The notes beneath the pieces were generated by a model. It worked only from the letters and a program-made list of their open reading frames with translations, made no database searches and was not told where the DNA came from. A program made the translations under genes and the position numbers. Positions 1-8,476 of a DNA stretch of 15,673 nt are shown here, in pieces. Each line of letters starts with the position of its first letter. Position 1 is the stretch's first letter. This stretch comes from Salpingoeca rosetta (lineage: Eukaryota > Opisthokonta > Choanoflagellata > Craspedida > Salpingoecidae), in the NCBI RefSeq assembly GCF_000188695.1, contig NW_004754895.1, positions 203,798-219,470 on the forward strand, given 5' to 3'.

Positions 1-131
1 GTGTGTCTGTGTGTCTGTGTGTGTGTGTGTGTCCGTGTGTGTGTCTGTGTGTGTGTGTGTGTGTGCATGTCTGTGTCTGTGTGCAGGTCTGTGTCTGTGT
101 GCAGGTCTGTGTGTGTGTGTGTGTCTGTTTG

Positions 132-194
<63 letters not shown>

Positions 195-332
195 ACCCGA
201 CTCTGTACCCGACTCTTTACTCGCCTCTTTACCCGCCTCTTTACCCGCCACTTCTCGCTTCCCTCCCCCACCCGGCAACTTCCTTACTGTCCCTTCTCCT
301 CCCTTCTCCTCTCCGCTCCCCCTAAACTGCAG
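1..332 (+). repeat. GT/GTCT simple-repeat intron ending in a 3' splice site
   Basis: A GT-rich tract (about 1-130) passes into a nearly pure GTCT tetranucleotide tract (about 133-195). Short near-repeats of 'acccgcctcttt' type and a pyrimidine-rich stretch (about 240-325) follow, ending in CTGCAG at 327-332. A polypyrimidine tract plus CAG directly before good coding sequence indicates the end of an intron whose donor lies left of the window. The 100-120 residue reading frames here are translations of the repeat and are not genes. Confidence 0.7.
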
Positions 333-1630
333 GCATGGAGCAGCGCGTGTGTGTTGTTGAGGTGAAGCAGGGTGCGTCCATCAAGGTGGAGACGTTACAC
401 AGCTTCGAGGACACATGCGGCTCGCCGCGCATCATGATGAACGACGGCTGCGTCTCGCCATCCAACCAGATCATTTGTGGTGGGCTGCTGTGCTGGCTTG
501 CTTGTGCAACGATGCATTGCACGACTGTTTGCTCCTCTGCCTCCACACTTGCACACACATTGAAACGTACACACGCATGTGTACTCACTCGCTCACCCAC
601 TCACTCACATGTGTACTCACCCACTCACTCAATCGCTTACTCACTCACTCACTCACTCACTCACTCACTCACTCATTCACTCATTCACCCACTCACTCAT
701 TCACTCATTCACTCTCTCACTCACTCACTCACTCACTCACTCACTCACCCACCCACTTTCTCACCCAACAACGACAACTGTCAAGGGTTCAAGGATGCGC
801 AGTTTTCGTTGCAGGAGCGCATTGCGTTTACAAAAGTGGTGCAAGCGGATGGAAAGTCCGTCACCACGCTCGCACGCAACGAGGTGTGCCCAAACGGCAA
901 CTGCTTCGTCCATATGAAGGGCGAGCTGCATCTCTTACACATCGAGACGCCATCCAAGCGTCTCATCGCCATCCCTGCCAGCACGCTCGCAGACAACGAC
1001 GCTGCAACGGCGCCGACTGCATCGTTGCTCGTGGACTTTGGTGATCGCACGCTCTTTGACGCGTTCGAGCCCTCCATATGGCATGAGGCGCTGCTGCCAG
1101 ATGGGATGTGCTGCTGGCGTGCCGCCGGCGACATTACAAAAGTTGCCGTTGCCATCTTCGACTTTCGCCCGTCCACGCCGCTGCGCAGTGGACAGGTGGT
1201 CCAGTTCTCCGTTGATGCGCAGGGCCACGTGGCCGTGGACGCCGTCTACACCACGCCGGGCTCCCCACGCGTCACCCACCCGGCCATCATCATGGTCAGT
1301 TGTCTGTGTATGTGCCTGTGTGTGTCTGTGCGCCTTTCTGTGCCTGTGTGCGCGTTTCTGTGTCCATCTGTCTGTCTGCCCAGCTTCTTACCACTGCGCC
1401 ACGATCATCACCACCTGCTTGACCCCTGCCCACAGGACGGAGATGGATGTGCGCATCTGTGGGCCACGACAGCAGACGAGGGCCTGGTGGATGCAGTCCT
1501 CAGCAGCAATGGCGGTGATGGCGTCGATACCACGCGCGTTGGCGCTTGCTTCTCTGTTGCTCTTCCACAACAGCACCAGCCCTTGCCTGATGACACGCCA
1601 TGTAACCTCCCATACACGCTGCCAAGCTGA
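333..1630 (+). CDS. unrecognised protein, 3' part of a spliced gene
   Basis: Likely exons are 333-476, 786-1294 and 1436-1630 (stop TGA 1628-1630). The first donor could also be after 479, which keeps the same phase. The last intron (1295-1435) is phase 0 and has a clean GTCAGT donor and CCCACAG acceptor. From the ATG at 335 the spliced frame gives 281 residues and closes without a stop, but the acceptor at 331-332 suggests that this is an internal exon and that the 5' end is outside the window. I do not recognise the family. The product is soluble-looking, with no membrane segment and alternating hydrophobic strands (for example [13 protein letters not shown] and [18 protein letters not shown]), which would suit a beta-rich domain. 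Both introns contain simple repeats. The uninterrupted frame over 335-1630 reads through repeat DNA in both introns and should not be taken as one exon. Confidence 0.6.
477..785 (+). repeat. (TCAC)n intron repeat
   Basis: Most of this intron is a tetranucleotide TCAC/ACTC array (about 590-757) with scattered ATTC and ACCC variants. The donor is GTGGTG at 477 (or GTGGGC at 480) and the acceptor TCAAG at 785. An alternative acceptor TTGCAG at 814 would break phase with both donors, which is why 785 was chosen. Confidence 0.6.
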
Positions 1631-2045
1631 ACACGCCATGTGTGTGTGTGTGTGCGTGTCTGCTGGCTGTCTGTGTGCGTCTCTGTTGTCTGCTGGCGTT
1701 GACCTACAACAACGGTGAGTTGTGTTCTCTGTTCGAATTGTGGCCGTGCACTGTGGAAGGGGTTCTTTACTTACACGTAATCAATACTGTTGTGTGTCGG
1801 TTACGCTTGCGTTACACATCGATAATAACAGCCAGTTGCGTCAGGTTGCAGTCTGGAATGAAGCAAGTGAGAGTGTACGAGAGTGTACGAGAGAGTGAGG
1901 GGCTTCACGCAGACACAAGCAAACTTCACGCAATGACAGCATCAACGTTGGCGCATGCAGCTACTGCTGCTGCTGCTGCTGCTTGACAACGCGCCGTTAT
2001 CGTATGTGAGACAGATAGCACTGGCCTGGTACGTGCTCAACGTGC
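1631..2045. other. intergenic / 3' flank, no gene seen
   Basis: A GT-rich block (1640-1680) follows the stop codon. After it comes ordinary-looking sequence with a perfect-looking GTGAGT donor motif at about 1713 that has no convincing exon attached. A direct duplication 'gagtgtacga' lies near 1870-1891, and a CTG/GCT trinucleotide run at about 1965-1984. No coding exon could be supported on either strand. Confidence 0.5.
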
Positions 2046-2058
2046 ACAAATCCTTTCG

Positions 2059-2118
2059 ACGACGACGATGATGATGATGCTGCTGATGTCGATGATGATG
2101 ATGATGATGACGGTGGTG
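2059..2118 (+). repeat. (GAC/GAT)n trinucleotide repeat
   Basis: Runs of GAC, GAT, GCT and GAT triplets. On the minus strand they read as Ser/Ile/His homopolymers depending on frame. No function is evident. Confidence 0.8.
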
Positions 2119-2215
2119 GGGTAATGTGGATGATCTGTCCAATCTCGAGATCCGGGTGGCGGTACCGCGTCCATGCCGTCGCACTGCACACAGACGGTGG
2201 TGATGGGCGTGTTAA

Positions 2216-2224
2216 TATGTGCGT

Positions 2225-2297
<73 letters not shown>

Positions 2298-2369
2298 CGT
2301 GCGTGTGTGTGTGTCTGTGTGTCTGTGTGCGTGCGTGGGTCTGTCTGTCTGTCTGTCTGTCTGTGTGTT

Positions 2370-2408
<39 letters not shown>

Positions 2409-2452
2409 GTCTGTCTGTCTGTCTGTCTGTCTGTCTGCGTGTGTGTGCAGCA
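2216..2452 (+). repeat. (GT)n followed by (GTCT)n
   Basis: About 115 bp of GT/GTGC dinucleotide repeat followed by about 110 bp of GTCT tetranucleotide repeat, ending GTGTGTGTGCAG at 2450. If read on the plus strand the end resembles an acceptor, but no plus-strand exon follows it convincingly. Confidence 0.85.
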
Positions 2453-2640
2453 ATCACAAACCTCCCATCGCTTCCTCCTCTTCACCACCTGCTTTCCAGC
2501 GTACCCTGATGGGAGAAGAATGAGGTATAGTGGCTTCTGTTCACCATCAGCCGTCATCCTGCCAACAATCTCGCACTGCTGCAGCCCCTGCCATACATGA
2601 TGCGCGTTGATCACGTCAATGCGTGAGTGGACATGACGCG

Positions 2641-3186
2641 GTGGGTGTGCGGAGGTAATGCTGGAACGTGGTCGGGCTCCGGGTCAACAGCAGCAACACT
2701 AGCAGCAGTGTGTAACACCAACATCAGCAACAACGGTAGCAACAACGGCAGCAACAACGGTAACAGTGGCAAGAAGAAAGGCACCTCGTGCGTGCCGCGC
2801 GAGACGGGGTTCTTGTTCACGGCAATCTCGCTCATCCAGTGCTGAACATCCGCTCTGCCAGCAACGACACGTGCACACGCGTGACGGTGTGGGTGGGCAC
2901 GTAGCACAATGGGTTGGTAAGATCATGTGCAGGTAGCACCATATGCAAGAATCAGATTGGGCTGCTAACACAATAGGAAGCTAAAGCTAACAAAATGGGG
3001 TGGTAACATCATGTGCAGGTAATGTAACACCACACAGCAGGTAGGATGCATGACACGACACTCGCGCGTCGACAACGGCAACCGCATCATCTGACGTACG
3101 GTGGCAGTGCTTCTTGGATGGGGAACTGGGCCAGAATACGCGCGCGCACTGATGAGGGTGCGCATGTGGTGGCGTATGACGTGGCA
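2641..3186. other. non-coding or decayed stretch with minisatellite and dispersed repeats
   Basis: This stretch contains a short minisatellite based on AGCAACAACGG (about 2723-2763) and a 28-bp direct repeat with two mismatches (2908-2935 and 2994-3021). Minus-strand frames such as VQHWMSEIAVNKNPVSRGTH (about 2845-2780) look more protein-like than the surroundings and might be upstream pieces of the same decayed element as 2046-2640, but I cannot connect them in frame. Confidence 0.45.
2908..3021 (+). repeat. 28-bp direct repeat, 86 bp apart
   Basis: Copies at 2908-2935 and 2994-3021 differ at two positions (gggT/gggG and taaG/taaC). Weaker copies of the left half (CTAACACAATAGG near 2975) lie between them, suggesting an old degenerate tandem array. 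Confidence 0.75.
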
Positions 3187-4316
3187 TTATGTGGTGAACG
3201 GGGTGGCTGAGATGGTTGTTGAGGTGGTGGTGCGGTGGGAAAGGCAGGCAATGAAGACAAACAAGTGTGCTTGAAGGCAGAGCAGTCGACGAAGCGCATG
3301 CATCCAACAGTTGGGGCAGGGAGGTTGCGACTCACACTCTTCGGCCTCTTTCTTCTTGCTCTGCTTGAGATGGCCCTGTGGTGAAGAAGACCGCCGCGTG
3401 CGCGTTTGCGTTTGCGTGCGGGCGTGGCGCGAGAGTGGTGCGGGTGTAGTGTGAGTGTGCATTGGGGGTGTAGGAGTGGACTGGGCTTGAGGGGCTGGGG
3501 AGACAAAATGCAGCGTTGCAGCTTGCCGACGCACGGGAGCGAGGCATGCGCTCAGGTGTACATGCACGCGTGCACACGCAACGCAGCACACAGCCACGTG
3601 CACAGACCTCGACGTGTGCCCGGAGTGCTTCGGGGGAGTTAAAGGACGCGGGGCAACGCGGCATCGGACACGGGAAGGGGAGGATGCCTGGGGAGTGGAG
3701 GTTGTGGGTGTATGCACAAGCAGCCGTCATCAACACCACACCAGCGCAGCAAACACACACGCACACACACGACACGACACTCACATGCACACACACACAA
3801 TACACAAACACGCACACACGCACGACACACACACATAGATACGCACCAACGTGTTGCATGATATGCCGCACGAGCCATGCTCGCTGGCCACGCTCGCTCT
3901 TGATCTGCACCACAACGCGAATGCCATCCAGCAGTGAGAACATAGACGTGCGCCCACACACGCACACACACACGCACACACACACGCACACACACGCGCG
4001 CGCACACACATACACACACAGAAACACACATACACACACACACAGACAAACACACCGAGCAGTTGTGCCAGCGGCAGGTGTAGTCACTGCACTCGTTCAC
4101 GTGCTGCTTCTCCGCATGTTCCACCACGAGCTTGGGCAGATCCGCGACAAAGTCGCACCCCTCCCACTTGCACGCGACCACCCGCGCTTCCTTCCTGCAA
4201 GCGCAGCGGCGCCGCCATGCGTGTGCGTTCGGAAGCGTGAGACACCTGAACAGTTGAAGGAGGGGAAGGAAGGATAGCAAGGCACCGTCGCAGACAGGGC
4301 GGTGCATGCGGAGCAA
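3187..4316 (-). CDS. C2H2-type zinc-finger protein, four exons, N-terminus uncertain
   Basis: Minus-strand exons are 4245-4056, 3904-3847, 3687-3598 and 3494 to about 3187; phases agree at all three junctions. Finger 1 is in the first exon: C-KWEG-C, then DLPKLVVEH and AEKQH. Finger 2 is split by an intron: C-RWHN-C, then after splicing S-IKSERGQRAWLVRH-IMQH. Finger 3 is C-PMPR-C-PASFNSPEALRAH-VEV-C, a C2HC variant. A fourth Cys pair (CPNC) sits at about 3324-3314 in the last exon after a Ser/Thr/Pro-rich linker and a KQSKKK basic stretch. Adjacent C-x4-C fingers with 'CxW' signatures recall the C-terminal pair of ARID2/Rsc9-type chromatin remodeller subunits, but no ARID or RFX domain is present, so this is only a suggestion. 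A polypyrimidine tract and CAG at about 4246-4248 favour an upstream exon that I could not place; otherwise an ATG at 4316 opens the frame. PELO lies divergently only about 260 bp away, leaving little room. The 3' end of the last exon is uncertain. Confidence 0.6.
3740..3838 (+). repeat. (CA)n intron repeat in the zinc-finger gene
   Basis: CA/CACG dinucleotide repeat within the intron between the second and third zinc-finger exons. It reads GT-rich on that gene's sense strand. Confidence 0.8.
3955..4054 (+). repeat. (CA)n intron repeat in the zinc-finger gene
   Basis: CA/CACG repeat directly abutting the GTGTGT donor after the first zinc-finger exon. It is GT-rich on the sense strand. Confidence 0.8.
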
Positions 4317-4367
4317 TGAGCGCGCAAGTTACACGCACTGGTGCGGTGCATCTCGCGCGCGCACGAA

Positions 4368-4437
4368 GCGGCGTGGCGTGCTCTGCTTTCTCCTCTTCGT
4401 CAGCGGCGTGGCGTGCTCTGCTTTCTCCTCTTCGTCA
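4368..4437 (+). repeat. perfect 35-bp tandem duplication
   Basis: Unit 4368-4402 is repeated exactly as 4403-4437, starting GCGGCGTGGCGTGC. It lies in the interval shared by the divergent zinc-finger gene and PELO, probably in the PELO promoter or leader. Confidence 0.9.
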
Positions 4438-4472
4438 TTGTCGTCGAGCACGTTGCTGTTGTCCGCTTGCAT

Positions 4473-4548
4473 CATCACAACAGCACAACAGCAACAAACC
4501 AACGTGCATTCTCATCACAACACAACAGCACAACAGCAACAAACCAAC
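4473..4548 (+). repeat. duplicated CAACA-rich leader segment
   Basis: Segment 4473-4503 recurs as 4513-4548 with a 5-base insertion (extra ACAAC). It is rich in CAA/CAGCAA and ends 28 bases before the PELO start codon, so it is probably 5' UTR. Confidence 0.8.
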
Positions 4549-4576
4549 CCACCCACTAACCACACAAGGGCACGCG

Positions 4577-5209
4577 ATGAAGCTGCTGAGACGCAACTTC
4601 GACAATGAGGGCGGCGGGGAGGTGCGCGTGGAGGCTGTGGAGGCCGAGGACATGTGGCAGCTGTACAACCTAATCCACGAAGGCGACGTGGTGAAGGCGA
4701 AGACGTCGCGCAAGGTGCAGAGGGAGACGGCCACCGGCTCGCAGGTGTCGGAGAAGGTGATGCTCAACCTTGCCGTGCGTGTGGAGGACATCGACTTTGA
4801 TCCTGAGGGCTCAACCATTCGCCTCAAGGGAAAGAACGTGGAGGAGAACAAGTTTGTCAAGGTCAGGACGCCTCTGCGTGTGCGTGTGTGTCTGTGTGTC
4901 TGTGTGTCTGTGTGTGTGTGTGTGTGTGTGTGTCTGTGTGTCTGTGTGTCTGTCTGTGTGTGCGTGTGTGTGTCTGTGTGTCTGTGTGTCTGTGTGTCTG
5001 TGTGTCTGTGTGTCTGTGTGTGTCTGCATGTCTATCTCAGTGCGGTAACGAGCCGTGTCGTCTTCTTACGAAGTGTTGGTACTCCTGATCGTCACAACAC
5101 CAACAACAGCTGGGACAATACCACACGCTGGAGCTTGGACTGCGGCGTGCGTTTACGCTGCGAAAGACAGAATGGACCTCTGTCGAGCTGGAGCGACTCG
5201 GTATGTCTC

Positions 5210-5258
<49 letters not shown>

Positions 5259-7128
5259 GTGTGAGTGTGTGTGTGTGTGTGTCTGTCTGTCTGTCTGTCT
5301 GTCTGTCTGCTCGTCTCCACGTTTCTCCTTCCTTCCTTCCTTCCTTCCTTCACTCCTCTCTTCCCTCGCCCATCCCTGTCCTCCTTCCTTCCTGCCTGTC
5401 ACCCACCCCTGAATCTTCCCCCTCCCCACTTGTCATCTCCTCGCCCTCGTGAACAGAGCTGGCCGTCAACCCAGTCAAGTCTGCTGATCTTGCAGCCGTC
5501 CTCATGGAGCCAGGTACGGTCACTTCTCATACTGCACAACATTTCGCAGGCTGTCTCTTTTGCTTCGCGCCATACACCCTCCTTCCCCTTGCTCACCCTC
5601 CTCCACACACCCCTTCACTGATATGCAAACACGCCAGGCAAGGCAAACGTGTGCTTGATCACCACAAATATGACGCTTGTGCGCGCCAAGATCCTCGTCA
5701 ACATTCCCAAGAAACGCAAGATGAACGCATCCGCACGCGACAAGGTCTGGGTCTGTGTCTGTCTGTCTGTCTGTCTGTCTGTGTGCATGCGTAAACTTGT
5801 GCCAACTCTGCCTGCCACCAACCTTCATCGCCAACCTTCATCGCCAACCTTCATCGCCAGGCGCTGACACGCTTCTTTGACGAGGTGTTCCAGGCCATCC
5901 GCAAACACATCGACTTTGATGGTGCGAACGCCTGCTTTTCTTAGCCACCACCTCACCGCCCCTTTCGCGCCAATTGCTCACGCTGCACACTGCTCAACCA
6001 GTGTCTTGCTCACATGCTGTGCTGTGCCGTGCTGTGCAATGCTGTGCTTTCGTGCCTGCCCACCTGTGGCTGTCGCTGTTGTTGTGGTGGTGCGGGTTTG
6101 TAGTTGTCAAGGCAGTCATACTCGCCAGCCCCGGCTTCCTCGCTGTACGTCACCACGCCTGTATACGTTGTGACGACAGTGGTGGTGGTGTCTGTATGTT
6201 GTGGTGATAGCTGAATGGCTGGAGCCGTCGGCTTGTTCTTACGTTCCTCACTCATATGCATGTGCTCTGTGTGTGTGTGGTTGCAGGAGGACTTCTTGAA
6301 GTATATGTTGGCAAAGGCGACGCAACATGACATTGCAGCTATCAAAAACAACAAAGGATGCTTTATGACCGTCACATGTCCTTCGTCGCACGTGCACGAC
6401 CTCAAGAGTGAGTGGGCTGCAATTGCAGCGAATGCATGCCTTTGCGCGTGTGTGTGTGTGTGTGTGCGTGTGCGTGTGTGCGTGTGCGTTTATGTTGCTC
6501 ATTGATGTGTTTGTTCTGGTGTTGCAACAGCTGTGCTGGCAAATGAGGAGGTGCAAGCGCGCGTGAAAGACACAAAGGTGAGGCAACACTTCATGCCTGC
6601 TTGACGACGACGACGACGATGATGATGATGATGCACGCTTGCCGTTCACACACGCGCACGCATGCACGCACGCACACATGCACACTCACACATGCACGCA
6701 TGCACACTCACCCTCACACGCGTGATAGGCGGCGCAAGAAGTGCATGCGCTGAATGCGTTCTTTGAGATGATGAGCAAAGAGCCCGACCGCGCATTCTAC
6801 GGCTACAAGCACGTGCTCTTGGCGACGGAGAAGCACGCTGTGGAGACGCTTCTCATCACAGACTCACTCTTCCGCTCGAACAACATCGTGGAGAGGAAGA
6901 AGTACGCAGCCCTCGTTCTCATCACAGACTCACTCTTCCGCTCGAACAACATCGTGGAGAGGAAGAAGTACGCAGCCCTCGTGGACGCCGTTTAAGTTGT
7001 TGTTGTTGCTGTTGTTGTTGCTGTTGTTGTTGTTTAAGTTGTTGTTGTTGAAGTTGTTGAAGTTGTTTAAGCTGTTGTTGTTTAAGTTGTTCTTGTTGTT
7101 GTTTAAGTTGTTGTTGTTGTTGTTTAAG

Positions 7129-7166
<38 letters not shown>

Positions 7167-7613
7167 GCTGCTGCTGCTGTTGTTGTTGTTGTTGCCACTG
7201 CATTGTGCTGGTACCGTGTCTGTACCGCTTTGTCGCTTCCATAACTCAGGGATGTGCCTTGGCTCTTGCCACCTTTGTCTCAACTGCCCTGCTCAGGGAG
7301 TTTTCGAGCTTACACGTGTCTGGGGAACAGCTTGCACAAATAAGCGGTACAGATGCCTGCCTTACCTTACGTGCTTGCCTTGCTTACGCGCATGCTGCTG
7401 TTTCCAAGTACTTGTCCACCCTTCACGCCCGTACGCGCTCACGCACACGTACGCAACGACACAGGGATTGCGGCGATCCTGAGATTCCCCCTGCCGGAGA
7501 TTGAGGATGAGGCGGACAGTGACAGCAGCGATGACGATGATGGCGACGATGATGATGGCGATGACGACGACGACGAAGAGGGAGGGGATGGGGATGGCAG
7601 AGGGCTAGAGTAG
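4577..7613 (+). CDS. PELO: Pelota/Dom34 ribosome-rescue factor
   Basis: Pelota is the eRF1-like partner of the GTPase HBS1. It enters the empty A site of stalled ribosomes and splits them for no-go and non-stop mRNA decay in the cytoplasm. The start [12 protein letters not shown], the block [14 protein letters not shown] and later [21 protein letters not shown] and [10 protein letters not shown] are diagnostic. Exons 1-9 are 4577-4861, 5110-5200, 5457-5513, 5638-5744, 5861-5921, 6104-6144, 6287-6407, 6531-6577 and 6729-6989, and phases agree at every junction. The last exon is 7465-7613 (TAG 7611-7613). Between them, either exon 7250-7346 is used directly, giving 438 residues, or a small exon 7129-7217 joins 7297-7346 (see findings). 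Human PELO is 385 residues; the excess comes from a 22-residue duplication and extra sequence in domain 3. The C-terminus is a long Asp/Glu tail encoded by GAT/GAC repeats, an exaggeration of the acidic tail normal in the family. The ATG was chosen because it gives the conserved N-terminus. Confidence 0.96.
4862..5109 (+). repeat. PELO intron 1 with GT/GTCT repeat
   Basis: Donor GTCAGG at 4862 and acceptor CAACAACAG at 5109. A GT/GTCT repeat fills about 4876-5030. The acceptor was placed from the resumed homology [17 protein letters not shown]. Confidence 0.85.
5201..5456 (+). repeat. PELO intron 2 with (GTCT)n and (TTCC)n
   Basis: Donor GTATGT at 5201, immediately followed by a GTCT array (about 5205-5310), a short TTCC array (about 5325-5350) and a C/T-rich tract. 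The acceptor is GAACAG at 5456. Phase 1 on both sides. Confidence 0.85.
5745..5860 (+). repeat. PELO intron 4 with GTCT run and 13-bp triple repeat at the acceptor
   Basis: GTCT units follow the GTCTGG donor. Three exact copies of CCAACCTTCATCG (5818-5830, 5831-5843, 5844-5856) form the pyrimidine-rich region just before the CCAG acceptor at 5860. Confidence 0.85.
6578..6728 (+). repeat. PELO intron 8 with GAC/GAT and CACG repeats
   Basis: Donor GTGAGG at 6578. A GAC/GAT triplet run (about 6604-6633) and a CA/CACGCATG repeat (about 6645-6720) follow, with acceptor TGATAG at 6728. This intron is CA-rich, not GT-rich, on the sense strand. Confidence 0.8.
6851..6982 (+). repeat. PELO: exact 66-bp in-frame tandem duplication in PELO exon 9
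   Basis: Unit 6851-6916 is repeated without mismatch as 6917-6982, duplicating 22 codons ([11 protein letters not shown] ... KKYAALV). The family has this segment once, so one copy is extra within domain 3. Confidence 0.95.
6990..7196 (+). repeat. (GTT/TTG)n array with GTTTAAG interruptions
   Basis: About 200 bp of GTT triplets with GTTTAAG interruptions (from about 6990, 7031, 7067, 7079, 7101 and 7122) and a short CTG run (about 7165-7178). The opposite strand reads as poly-Gln/poly-Asn, which I treat as an artefact. The first GTTTAAG is the only usable donor after PELO exon 9, so the array is probably wholly or mostly intronic. Confidence 0.85.
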
Positions 7614-8280
7614 GCTGTCGTGTGCGTGTGCGTGTGGCTTTTCTTCTTGCTTGGGCCTGCTGTTGCTGTGTAGGAGCTGTGGGAGAGCGGGAGACGTCGG
7701 TGTAGCATGTCACTTTGATGTCACAATCGTTGCGGTGGTACACGTGTAGCCAAAAAGTGAAGATTCGCCACACCATCACGTCATCTTGCCATTGTGAGGT
7801 GTGTAGTGTTGTGCTCCACAAAGCATTAGCATGGCTGATCGATTAAGGGGTGTGCCTGCACATGACTACATGAAGCAAGAACATGTGCACGCAACATATA
7901 AGCGAGAAAACGGCTGATGGCTGGAAGAATGAGGAGAAAACAAGAGCAACACGTGAAGAGGGGGGAGAACCATTGCGACAAACAACGAGGGATCTGGAGA
8001 TGCGTACAACTTCAACGCAGACACACTGTTGTGAGGCAACACAACAACGCCTTGAAAATAAGTGCTCGGCAATGTGACAAGTCGTTGTGATGGCCATTTG
8101 TTGGCCTGGTGGGCAAGATACGCCGATACAAGAATACTTGTTCTCACATCATCACAACACCTAGACCTACACGCGCTCTGTCTGTTTGTGCAACGCTCCA
8201 ACGGACTTGAGGACTTGCGCTTTGTTCTTTGCAGTCTTGTGCCAGCTGTTGTCGTTGCTTGTCATTGCATGCTCAGATGG
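7614..8280. other. intergenic region between PELO and DNAJC9
   Basis: A GT-rich block (7618-7637) directly follows the PELO stop. No exon with convincing splice sites or conserved protein was seen on either strand. CATATAAGC at about 7895 resembles a TATA box but lies about 580 bp before the DNAJC9 ATG. TTTGTTCTTTGCAG at 8221-8234 looks like a 3' splice site and could end a 5' UTR intron of DNAJC9. Confidence 0.5.
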
Positions 8281-8322
8281 CAAACAACAACAACAACAAC
8301 AGCAACAACAACAACAGCACCC
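8281..8322 (+). repeat. (CAA)n repeat in the probable DNAJC9 leader
   Basis: CAA triplets with a few CAG units, about 155 bases before the DNAJC9 start codon and similar in composition to the PELO leader. Confidence 0.8.
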
Positions 8323-8476
8323 TACATTCAACAACACGACAACAACGACTGCACGCGTTTTACACGAGGCTGCCTCGAACACTCCTCCAACTTGCTACGC
8401 TTTATCGTGTCGCAAACGACACGGAAATCCGGCGCCATTTTTTTCAACGAACGGCGACACAACACCTCACGCGACG

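Larger units (their letters stand above)
2046..2640 (-). pseudogene. possible piggyBac-like transposase C-terminal remnant
   Basis: On the minus strand, about 2620-2450 reads as [14 protein letters not shown], then [17 protein letters not shown], then EVCDCC. Beyond a long repeat, about 2190-2112 reads TTVCVQCDG followed by [16 protein letters not shown]. The order 'NAHH..., basic RRKRW, C-x2-C, then C-x2-C, then H..Y' resembles the helix plus cysteine-rich zinc-binding tail of piggyBac-family transposases. The first half is in one frame; the second is separated from it by a CA/CAGA repeat on this strand (about 2216-2452), either an intron or a repeat that grew into the gene. No DDE catalytic region, terminal inverted repeat or TTAA site was found, so this is at best a decayed fragment. 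It could instead be the tail of an unrelated cysteine-rich protein. Confidence 0.35.

Noticed and set aside
595..757. CRISPR-like array
   Set aside because: The period is four bases with no spacers, and the context is eukaryotic introns.
335..1630. Single 431-residue open frame as one exon
   Set aside because: It reads through a TCAC repeat and a GT repeat, both bounded by splice sites; the frame stays open by chance in the repeats.
1700..1720. Exon ending at the GTGAGT motif near 1713
   Set aside because: No acceptor or conserved coding sequence lies upstream in any frame after the stop at 1630.
6922..7242. Minus-strand poly-Gln/poly-Asn open frame
   Set aside because: It is antisense to PELO exon 9 and the GTT array, and its only content is the repeat plus the reverse of PELO codons.
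7893..7902. TATA box for DNAJC9
   Set aside because: CATATAAG is present but lies about 580 bp from the start codon with no supporting start-site evidence; noted only in the intergenic entry.
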